64,000 nt of DNA from Ctena decussata (lineage: Eukaryota > Mollusca > Bivalvia > Lucinida > Lucinidae): contig OZ022508.1 in NCBI GenBank assembly GCA_963989385.1, positions 30,464,166 to 30,528,165 of the forward strand, given 5' to 3'. The translations under genes were made by a program, and so were the position numbers. Below, piece by piece: positions 55,591 through 64,000 of this stretch (positions are counted from its first letter, which is position 1; each line of letters opens with the position of its first letter). Below the pieces are notes generated by a model. That model searched no databases. It was not told the DNA's origin and was given only the letters and a program-made list of their open reading frames with translations.

Positions 55591-55849
55591 TCTTGTTAGT
55601 CTGGTCCAACCTTACTTGTGATACACAAGAACCATGCTCGACTTTCATTGTTTCTTGGTTGGTAATGGCGACATGCTTGAGATACCCGTACGACCGACCG
55701 CCTTAACCGCCTGACAATGTGAAGTCAACTGCACGTGCAAAACGTTGCTAGTCCGCCAGAACACACAAACCCCTTTGATTATCTCTGGTTCACATTTGCA
55801 CCGGGCTCCTTGCATTAAATGGGTCTATGACTTTCCGTACAATTTTAAG
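55591..55849. other. No gene recognised
   Basis: Short single-copy spacer. Confidence 0.35.
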
Positions 55850-56320
55850 GCATCGTAGGTGCGTATGTGCAGCTTCCGTACAGAGGCTGCGCGAAAAGTG
55901 TGCGGTGACTGTGCAGCCTCCGTGCCGTTTTTGAACGTCCAAGTTCCAAGTATACTTCACATTTCTGCGTGTGTTGTTGATCGCACAGTTCAAGTTTTGC
56001 TGGCACATAAAACAAGCAAAGTGGAAAAGGAAAGGGGTCCAAGAAGATCTACAGCCTGCTGAGACAGAGATGCCTGCTGAGACGGAAGTTGACAGGCCTG
56101 TTGGCGATCACGAAGACGAACCTGACAACGAAAAAGCCACTCTGAGCCTGAGGGGTGGTATCAGCGGCATTTTCTTCTTCTTTGACTTCTCTGAACTGAT
56201 TAAAAATAAGGAGCCGCTGGAAATGACCAATATATACCCATCGGCTCATCTCAAGGCGGTCGCACGGGATACGGTCAGGATACAGGCTCCGTTGACTCAT
56301 CGCATACCCATATGAATTCA
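55850..56320. other. Higher-GC segment of unknown nature
   Basis: GC content rises clearly. Frames of 114 codons (+, 55971..56315) and 106 codons (-, 56049..56369) overlap, and neither resembles a family I know. CAGCTTCCGTACAGAGGCTG and GTGCAGCCTCCGTGCCG suggest internal similarity, as in an element with subrepeats. CCTGCTGAGACAGAGATG and CCTGCTGAGACGGAAG are near-duplicates. It could be an exon or a GC-rich element. Confidence 0.3.
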
Positions 56321-56643
56321 TTAGGTATAACAAAATGACATTTGAGTTACCTACTCGAAGGAAACACATTGTATAGTTTGATTTTTGTCCTCGCCTTTCG
56401 CATACTGTATGTCTTTTAATAAGGTTTCTAAGAATAGCGAGATGGCTACAATGATCAATTAATGTCGCGAAACTTGGATCATTTTACATTCTGAGTGCTT
56501 TGTCATCAAATGATACCTGACATGTTTTCACTGATGACATTACCGGAAAAGAGACAGTTTCTGCAAACAGAAACATCGATTAATGGAATCTCTGAGAGCA
56601 TATAACAATGTATAACCGTTTTGATGTATTGACAGTTTACATT
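56321..56643. other. No gene recognised
   Basis: AT-rich spacer before the family C element. Confidence 0.4.
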
Positions 56644-56866
56644 CTAGGGTCTAGTCAGGTAACTTCGGACAGCGGGTAAATTCGGACATACCGTTGCAAA
56701 CAGTAAAAATTCAGATGAGACGGCTCATAATGATGAGCCGTCTCAATTGGATTTTTACTATTTGTCCAGTTATTTTTGTTTTAATTCCAAAGAACTAACA
56801 TATAAAGGAAACACTGTCACTGTTCGAATTTACCTGTTGTCCGAATTTACCTGACTTTGACCCTAG
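56644..56866. mobile_element. Family C MITE, copy 3
   Basis: CTAGGGTCTAGTCAGGTAAC then TTCGGACAGCGGGTAAATTC; right CCGAATTTACCTGACTTTGA then CCCTAG. Core CAAACAGTAAAAATTCAGAT with its inverse around CATAATGATGAG. Confidence 0.88.
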
Positions 56867-56903
56867 TAAGAAAGGCGTTTAAGTCTGAGAATTGGACAAA
56901 ATA

Positions 56904-57120
56904 TGAGCCACGACACAACAAAACAAACAAAGTGGCATGTGCGCCCAGCGAAGACTCAGATCAGCATGGGCATTCGCTGTCTGCAAGGAGCTAGCTTAGA
57001 CCCTTAGCTACCCTTAAAACACACTGCAAAGACTCTGAACAGACTGGTCAGATGCCCAGGCTGATCTACGTCTTTGCTGGGCGCACATGCTACTTTTTGA
57101 TTTTGTCGTGTCGCGGCTCA
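56904..57120. mobile_element. Family A palindromic MITE (A10)
   Basis: TGAGCCACGACACAACAAAA to TTTTGTCGTGTCGCGGCTCA, with a deletion in the left arm. The 118-codon minus-strand frame that crosses it (57014..57370) is not a gene. Confidence 0.88.
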
Positions 57121-57598
57121 TATAGGTAAAATTGACATCTGTAGCATGAATTGCAAATGAAGTAGAATACTGCACATAAAACGATATGAAATCTAAAATG
57201 CAATTTCGTAAGCAATATGCAACATATGCCTTATTATTCGGTCGCCTTAGAATAACACAGTCTTTTGAAGACACCATCTGTAGCATAAGTTGCCACAACT
57301 CACAGAACCTAATATTTTTAACTAAAATCTTATTTTGCAAGCGTAGGAGACTTAACACACTTACCAGCATACTAATTGTATGAAAATTTTACGGTTACAA
57401 AAGAGGTTATCATTTTTAGCTATTAAGATATAAATGTTTATGAACAATCCAAAGGTTGCATGTTATCGAAAAACTCACATAATAAGATTGGATTTGAATA
57501 TTTGACAAAAAATATTTGCATCAGAGAGCTTCATTTTTGGATCTGCCAACTCTTTATCAGGTCCGGTCTGAGAAAACTTAATACGGACATTTAGCATA
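57121..57598. other. No gene recognised
   Basis: Spacer between two family A copies. Confidence 0.4.
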
Positions 57599-57831
57599 TG
57601 AGCCGCGACACGAAAAAACAAACAAAGTGACATGTGCGCCCAGCAAAGACTCAGATCAGCCTGGGCATCCGCACAGTCTGACCAGAGTCTTTGCTTTGCA
57701 CTTCAAGGGTAGCTAAGGGCATAAGCGAGCTTCATGTACAGCGAAGACTCTGACTGGGTGGGTGCCCAGGGTGATCTGAGTCTTCGCTGGTTGCACATGC
57801 CACTTTGTTGTGTTTCTCGTATCGCGGATCA
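57599..57831. mobile_element. Family A palindromic MITE (A11)
   Basis: TGAGCCGCGACACGAAAAAA to GTTTCTCGTATCGCGGATCA. The right arm has a small deletion. Confidence 0.88.
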
Positions 57832-58332
57832 TATAAAAGGCTCAAGCGTTTTGCTTGGTCAGTCTATTCAGTGTTACCGGGGTAACGCTAAATTGTAACT
57901 GAAGATACACACGAAGGGCCAAAATTACGAAGGGCACAGGCAGAAGAAGCAATAAGAAACACACATTCGAAGATGATACATTTTCGATAGCAGACATACA
58001 TGTGCACAGTCTGACAAAGCACCTGGATTCAGTAGTTTATATGGCAACGCAGCTATGAGATCATTATACGTCAATATGCAACGGCACACTACATTATATC
58101 CTTACAGAAAGAAATTGAATAGAAAAACAGTACAGTAACATGAAAATCCATGAATTCAAATCTGAAGAGCTGGAGTTTTAACCGAATTTGCTGTTTCCGT
58201 TTCACTGATAACTTCCTTGCTTCCGGAAGATTATTCCTTCAAAATTTATCTTCACTGCAGCTTGTGTTAAATATAAGTGCCATTTTGTGGCTGTAATAAG
58301 TCTCCCCGTACTTCATCACCATGCAGATGATA
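57832..58332. other. No gene recognised
   Basis: Single-copy AT-rich spacer. Confidence 0.4.
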
Positions 58333-58571
58333 TGGCCCGCGACAGGAGAAAACCAACAAAGTGGTTGTGTGCCTAGCGCAGACTCAGATCAGCCTGGGCA
58401 TTCGCCCAGTCTGATCAGACTCTTCGCTAAGCGCTTAAAGAGTAGCTAAGGATCTAAGCTACCTCCATGCGGACAGCGAAGACTCTGATCAGACTGGGCG
58501 GATGTCCAGGCTGATCTGAGTCTTCACTTGGCGCACATGCCACGTTGTTGGTTTTGTCGTGTCGCGGCTCA
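58333..58571. mobile_element. Family A palindromic MITE (A12)
   Basis: GGCCCGCGACAGGAGAAAAC to TTTTGTCGTGTCGCGGCTCA. Arms strongly conserved: GCCCAGTCTGATCAGACTCT and its inverse. Confidence 0.9.
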
Positions 58572-58630
58572 ATTATACTTTCTGGTCCTTACGGAGCATT
58601 GGGTTTCATATGAATGAGTTTGAAATAAAT

Positions 58631-58868
58631 TGAGCCGCGACACGAGAAAACCAACTATGTGGTTGTTCGCCCAGCGCAGACCCAGATCAACCTGTACATC
58701 TACCCAGTCTGATCAGACTCTTCGCTATGCACTTAAAGGGTAGCTAAGGGCCCCAGCTCCCTCCATGCGGACAGCGAAGACTCTGATCAGACTGGGCGGA
58801 TGCCCAGGCTGATCTGAGTCTGCGCTGTCCGCACAACCACATTGTTGGTTTTGTCGTGTCGTGGCTCA
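58631..58868. mobile_element. Family A palindromic MITE (A13)
   Basis: TGAGCCGCGACACGAGAAAA to TTTTGTCGTGTCGTGGCTCA. Only 59 bp from A12 in the same arm order. Confidence 0.9.
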
Positions 58869-60423
58869 AATGTGTTCCTCTGAAGCCGGTGGAAGAGGGC
58901 GTGTAGTGATGCAACATTACGTTTTCTTCAAATGAAAATACTCAGTCCAAACGAGTTCACTGCTTTTCGACTCATATATGTATGTTAAGTTAAAATTACA
59001 CACATTTAAGCTTTGTAAAAGATAAAGTGAGTGATATATGTATATATACACATATGAACGTAACCATATGAAGTTTAGTGCGACAAAAGCACATTCAACG
59101 TCCCACCAACAGAGAGGTCGTGTAGAGAAAAGGTAAGCTGGTGGACTTTGCACAAAATTCCTGAAAGTGGCCAAACCGACGTTTGTCTGATGGAGTTCTG
59201 CAAACTTTCTGAACAAATTGAAATCGGTTCGCCCAAGTTCATGAATTTTGTGATAACTCCACAAATTCTTTTATGTAAAAGAAAATATTGTGCAAAAATA
59301 TGCTTTACATTTATATATGAGTCAAACAGAATTTTGTCCAAAAATTGTTTATTTTGGCTATTTGCAGAAAAGCTTGAATTTTTAATTTTCCGAGTAACGG
59401 TTTACCAGTCCTACATCGGTTTCTTATAACCCACAGAATTCAATATACAATATTTGAATATATGTAGATACTATTAATTCTTCGCAAAAGACTAAAATGT
59501 TTCAAAGGTTTCAGGCTTGTGGAGGAGCTCAGTGTAAAAAGGGACACTTTTTTTCTGTTTAAAATAGGTTTTGTAAACGAAGATGTTGAAGATCATTTCT
59601 GGTCAACGAAGTCGTGTACCCGAGGAAAATGCAGTATCAAAAATACACACTCTCATATCTGTGGCCTAATTATAATGTGACGTGTTCTCTGATATCAGGT
59701 GGAAATTGCATCTAAACTATGTTCCATATTAGGACGTATAAGAGCCCACACGAATCTCTATTCTCCATTTCGTTTCGGTAAGGGACGCAGGCGAGGGGGG
59801 GGGGGGGGGGGGGGTCATCTTTGTAAAGGAACTGACTCTCTCTTTAAATGCATACTTTCGTTATAAGTACTATTTCATGCTATCTCTAACGCCATGTCTC
59901 CTCCATCTGCACTGTATTCATCTATGATGAAGCCTCTCCTTAAAACGGTTTTGTATGTGTATCTGTGAGCATGCGTGCGTATGCTTTGTGTATTTTATGA
60001 GTGAGAAAGGAAATGCATGCATGTGTATATGTTGGTGTGTTAGTCTGGTTCCTGATCTTATTTAGTTTATAAATATCTCTTCTTATCTGACACATATTCA
60101 TGTATAGCCACCATGATACTCTGTTAATTATTACCCAAACATTTGCTCATATGTAACTGTATTATGTTATCTGAGCTTCTAATAAAAGTCTATGTATGTA
60201 TGTAATAAAAGATAAATAATGATGATAAATAAGATTATATTGCAATACTACACACCCTGAAAAAACAACAACAACAAAACATTAGTAGAGTTTGCTTGAA
60301 AATGATTCGTTTGGAATAAATAGAATCTGATGCAGATAGAAAGTTATGATTTTATAATCCTTGTGGTCATCTCAATACTCATTTGCATTGGAAGCTATCT
60401 GTGCTTTGATACGAACTGATAAT
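58869..60423. other. No gene; hairpin, poly-G and a possible LINE tail
   Basis: At 59148..59262 CACAAAATTCCTGAAAGTGG and CATGAATTTTGTGATAAC form the outer arms of a GAAAGTGGCC-family element. A 20-base G run lies at 59795..59814. At 60130..60210 CATATGTAACTGTATTATGT, TTCTAATAAAAGTCTATG and TATG repeats resemble a retroelement 3' end. The 115-codon minus frame has no recognised domain. Confidence 0.45.
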
Positions 60424-60660
60424 TGAGCCGCGACACGAGAAACCAACAAAGTGGCTGTGCGCCCAGCGCAGTCTCAGATCAGCCTGGGCATCCGCCCAGT
60501 CTGATCAGAGTCTTCGCTGTCCGCATGGAGGTAGCTTAGAACCTTAGCTACCTTTAAGCGCACTGCGAAAGAGTCTGATCGGACTGGGTGACTGCCCAGG
60601 CTGATCTGAGTCTGCGCTGTCCGGACAGCCACATTGTTGGTTTTCTCGTGACGCGGGTCA
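60424..60660. mobile_element. Family A palindromic MITE (A14)
   Basis: TGAGCCGCGACACGAGAAAC to GTTTTCTCGTGACGCGGGTCA (one-base difference). Both arms intact. Confidence 0.9.
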
Positions 60661-61089
60661 TATTTGTTTAAAATAGAAAAAAATAAATAAACTAGTTTAT
60701 ATAGGTGCAGTGGTATTTGTGTCTATGTGTATCAATTTTGCATCAAACTTGGCAGCCCAACATCTGTTAACTATGCTAACGTTTGGCAAGGAGTATATTG
60801 TTTTGATTAGGCGGCTGTAATTCCTGTAGCTTGACTTTGAAAGCATGAATTATTTACATTTTTGTGCTTTGGTAGTCACCACTTATTGAGTCTATTAAGA
60901 TCCTGTTTTAAGATTAAAATGGCAATACTAAAAATAATAAAGTGAAATAATGATAATAATAATAATAACAACAATAATAATTTGGTTTCAACATATTTTA
61001 TTGACTTTGTACACAAAGATAGTACAAACAGTGGGGTCGGGTTACAAGCTCTCACAACATGAGTTACAGACGTTCTCTTAAAACATGGA

Positions 61090-61135
<46 letters not shown>

Positions 61136-61454
61136 TATAATTATTATTATAATGATTATAATGTAATAATTTTTTGAAATTCGTGTATACAGCTCACCTT
61201 TAACTGGAATTCTGTACGTATGGAAATATTAATTCAATAACCTAAAAATCCAACACTTTTACTACGTAGCCATAGACTCACAGTCAACTATTAATGAATA
61301 TCCATCTGTTGTATAAAGATCGAGGCGTTTGTCATAGAAACAGCTATACGCATATTATTGCAAGTTCAATACAATATTCGAGTTTTAATGTATATGTCGT
61401 AAATATGCCAAATGCTAGTGCAAACAGTGTAGACCTACAGCTCAAGAAGAAGAG
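60661..61454. repeat. AAT-rich microsatellite region, no gene
   Basis: Imperfect (AAT)n at 60945..60985 and a longer (AAT)n at 61091..61135 that passes into a TAATTATTATTATAATG palindromic tract. No coding signal around it. Confidence 0.75.
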
Positions 61455-61690
61455 GGATGATTCAGGTGAATGGATACACTTAAAGGGACAGCAACTCTGT
61501 AATCTTCAGTTTTCCCCTTTTTCAGTGGGGTTAAGTATTACATGAAAGAATTTCCTCGTCTACGAGAAAATTCTTTCCTTCTAGAGCAAACCCTGTTTTT
61601 GCTGTCCCACGTCGTCCAGAAAACCAAAAGAAAGTCACGGAAGTTGTTCCCCTTTGTAAAATGATGGAAATAATATAGAGGTATATCCTC
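61455..61690. repeat. Family K dispersed repeat, palindromic core intact
   Basis: GGATACACTTAAAGGGACAG, GAAAGAATTTCCTCGTCTAC and the inverse GAGAAAATTCTTTCCTTCTA, AGCAAACCCTGTTTTTGCTG and AAAGTCACGGAAGTTGTTCC. Confidence 0.75.
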
Positions 61691-61794
61691 AGACTTTAAA
61701 TTCTGCAAAGTTTGCTGTTTTACTAGCAGCTTTTGTGACATCGTTTTATAATACAATCAACGTGGACAAACATTTGAGATATATTAGTAAATCA

Positions 61795-62010
61795 TCACAT
61801 TTTCGGCCATATTTAGAACAGGGAAGTAGCTTTTGTGCCTTCCTGTACGATTTGTTCGACGACATAGCTTTTCCAAAAGGGGGTCTTCTCTTAATGGAAA
61901 GAATTTGCTCCAATATGAGCAAATTCTTTTCTTTATGTGTTGACCCCTCCTGAATAGGGAGGCAGAAAATAAAAAAAAACTAGAAGAGTTGCTTCCCCTA
62001 AAACTGTGCA
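61795..62010. repeat. Family K dispersed repeat
   Basis: AGGGAAGTAGCTTTTGTGCC, GGAAAGAATTTGCTCCAATA with the inverse TGAGCAAATTCTTTTCTTTA, then GTGTTGACCCCTCCTGAATA. A second copy just downstream of the one at 61455. Confidence 0.72.
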
Positions 62011-63239
62011 TATTCTCTCTAAAATTTTAAGAAAATGTTAAGATATCCTAATACTTCAGGTAGTAATGGTACACATCAACTCTCAGGAGACAGAGAAAAC
62101 AAGTTAACCAATAGAAAAGCTTTCAACAATTATGGCTTTTAATGCAGATTAAGCGCTTGTAGTGCCAAAGTGTAAAACGGCTGATCTTATCCCTAGACAG
62201 TTATAACTCTAATGTTCTGCTGTCTCGAAAGAGCTAGATGCTACAAATTGAACGATATAAAGATTGAAGTTACGCAAAAATATACCACATTGTACATACG
62301 AGAAGCTTGAATGAAATCAGAGTGCGCAATCGTGCAGATTGCTGGCAAAACGTTCCTTTACGGTGTACTCATTTCCTATGATTTTAGCTCTTGCCCATGT
62401 AAAATGTGACTACTCTCGTCGGAATTTGTAGCTCCACAGAATGGTCTGAGTTTTCGCTGTTTGAACATCTCGTAAGTTTTCTTTTCATGTGACGCGTCTT
62501 ATTAATAATTAATTGTAAAGTCTGGGAGAATAAAAGCTGTCTTGTTTTATTTGTACAATTAAAACCCTATTGATTTCATTATTTGATCCAGTCAAGTAGC
62601 ACATCACACAGATCTGTGTGATAGGCTCTTGATTCAGTCGTATTCCTGAGTATATTTGGCGAAAAACTTTAAGGTCAAGAATACGTAAATGGCACATACA
62701 TAGAATTTTTCAAAATTTTGCACAGGAGTGCATTTTCATGTGTTACATCGAAATGTGCAATAAAAAGGGTAGGTCACCGAGTTCGTTTAGTCGCTAGGTC
62801 AGATTGAAAAACGTGAAATTTTGAGGCCGTTTCCACGGATGGCAATGGGAAAGCGATGAAAATACTCAGATTTTAAAACTTAGACGTACACAGCTTGTTT
62901 ACCACTACATAGATTTTTTTTCAAAAACTGATATTTTATGTCACAGCATCTGTCGATTAAAATGAGGTAAAGAAAGTCCTTGACTACCGAGCTCGTTTTT
63001 CGAGTAGCGCTTGATACCCAAGCATAGATATGTATAAATTTTTGCCATTCGTTGACGTCATTTATAAGCGACGTTGCAATCGTTTACTGGCGACGTTATA
63101 AGGCATGCTAAGACCGTTATGAGAATACGGAAAGATGGCGACTAAAATAGATAGAGTTTTCATGCTGACTGCTTTTTGATAACAAAAATTAATAAAATTC
63201 GAAAACAGACTTCTAACAGTAATATGGTTACTGCAGCTG
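62011..63239. other. No gene recognised
   Basis: AT-rich. ACCGAGTTCGTTTAGTCGCT near 62776 and ACCGAGCTCGTTTTTCGAGT near 62987 are diverged relatives that may bound an old element. Frames at 62509 and 63062 are unsupported. Confidence 0.4.
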
Positions 63240-63245
63240 ACACGA

Positions 63246-63562
63246 AATGAGCCGCGCAAGAAAAAGGAAAAGCCCTGAGTATACCCATATTTCACTTTTT
63301 AAAACTGCGTTACCATAACATTGTAATACCATATCACGAAATGCCGCGGCCGTGACGTGATAAAGTGGGTCCTTAAGGCATGTACGGTCAGCGGATCAGT
63401 CTGCGCATCCGCCAAAACTGACCAGAGTCCAAGTTGTTGTCCTCTGGTATAATGATTCCGTAAGGAACAGCGAAAAGATTTATCAAACTACGCGTATGCG
63501 CAGGCTGATCTGTGTGCATGTATATTTACTGCCGATTCGTGTTCTTTCGGTGTGGCTCATGG
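63246..63562. mobile_element. Eroded family A relative
   Basis: TGAGCCGCGCAAGAAAAAGG at 63248 resembles a family A left end. GGATCAGTCTGCGCATCCGC and CGTATGCGCAGGCTGATCTG at 63394..63512 are inverted arms, ending TTCTTTCGGTGTGGCTCA. An insertion of about 100 bp probably separates the end from the arms. Confidence 0.5.
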
Positions 63563-63574
63563 TATCCGATAACA

Positions 63575-63640
63575 TTGACTTTTACGCCCTTTTGAACTGT
63601 ATTTCAGTGATATCGAGATGATGGTAGGATAATACAGAAA
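63575..63640 (+). repeat. SINE-body fragment
   Basis: TTTACGCCCTTTTGAACTGT, ATTTCAGTGATATCGAGATG and ATGGTAGGATAATACAG follow the same order as 40507..40573. Confidence 0.5.
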
Positions 63641-63904
63641 AGTTACAAGGCAAAATTCCACCGCAGGCGGAAAGCTTCTTGTATCCTGGTGACCGTAGGG
63701 GCGGTGTGGGTAAGAGGGCCGCTGTATTTTTGGCAAAGCCATACAACAAGGGGAAGAAATATTCAATCGTATTTGAGAAAGGATATACATAGTTAAAATC
63801 GCAAAAAGCGGCATTATAATAAATATTATAATCCGAGCCCATAAAGCTCTTAAATCAGCTGGCACACATTTACTTGGTTTATTAATTATTTCGGATACGC
63901 AATC

Positions 63905-64000
63905 CCACCAGCGCCACGGAAGAGTGATTAGAGACGTTCGGTTATAACGCAGAAGGTTGCGGGTTCGAATCCGGGCTCGGCCAGCCAGCGACTGGAAATG
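63905..64000 (+). mobile_element. tRNA-derived SINE head, cut by window end
   Basis: GTGATTAGAGACGTTCGGTT (A-box-like) is followed by GCGGGTTCGAATCCGGGCTC, a perfect B box, and GGCCAGCCAGCGACTGG. The anticodon arm does not form a proper stem-loop, so this is a SINE head rather than a tRNA gene. The body lies beyond the window. Confidence 0.7.

Noticed and set aside
57014..57370. 118-codon minus-strand frame
   Set aside because: Its C-terminal third is family A palindrome sequence; the rest is unsupported.
58917..59264. 115-codon minus-strand frame
   Set aside because: Part of it is the GAAAGTGGCC hairpin repeat and the rest has no recognisable domain.
63905..63990. Possible tRNA gene with a perfect B box
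   Set aside because: No proper anticodon arm or acceptor stem; composition and downstream text fit a tRNA-derived SINE head.

Overview
This is an AT-rich eukaryotic window and most likely comes from a marine bivalve mollusc. The basis is GT-AG introns, an invertebrate-type GT10 fucosyltransferase, tRNA-derived SINEs, and dense families of palindromic repeats of the kind I associate with bivalve genomes. The species call is inference; nothing here fixes it. There is no operon structure and no prokaryotic or viral gene set.

Only one gene is well supported. It is a two-coding-exon alpha-1,3-fucosyltransferase on the minus strand: exon 1 at 16357..17384 and exon 2 at 14485..14842, joined by a canonical GT-AG intron. 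The spliced product is 461 residues with a type II Golgi membrane topology and the GT10 donor-binding motif. Its intron carries two MITEs, one ending 19 bp from the first base of exon 2. A second, much weaker coding candidate is a terminal exon at 44727..44945 (+). It has a good acceptor and an in-frame stop but no family I recognise.

Nearly everything else is repetitive. Position 1..7.1 kb holds a 620-bp inverted-repeat element, a GC-rich inverted-repeat element and two degenerate tandem arrays rich in TGACCTTGA. Position 7.3..13.9 kb holds palindromic MITEs, a 5'-truncated SINE and a degenerate 'ATCTGGATTGAAACA' array. Position 18..41 kb holds further MITEs, SINEs and hairpins. Position 41.3..46.4 kb holds two TIR elements of about 1.2 kb, one with a TTA target duplication. 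Position 47.9..55.3 kb holds several TIR elements. Position 55.3..61 kb holds a cluster of a ~240-bp palindrome (family A, at least 14 copies in the window).

Family names used below are local labels. A: ends TGAGCCGCGACACGA. B: ends TTAACCCTTNAAGCGCC. C: ends near TCGGGTAACTTCGGACAG. D: core TCATTTTAGTTGGCAACTAA. E: CAGGCCCGGATC ends. F: CAGAGCYSTAGATAAGAG ends. H: GGCCCCGAGGTTATAAAAC ends. K: palindrome around AAAGAATTTGCTCC. L: TTCAACGTCGTGACGTTGAA core. N, P: further families. T1: 620-bp TIR element.

The most notable pattern is modular. Families B, C, N and P have unrelated ends but share one central palindrome (GCAAACAGTG-AGAYYCAGATNAG and its inverse), and A has a related core, as if a hairpin cassette had been exchanged between MITE families.
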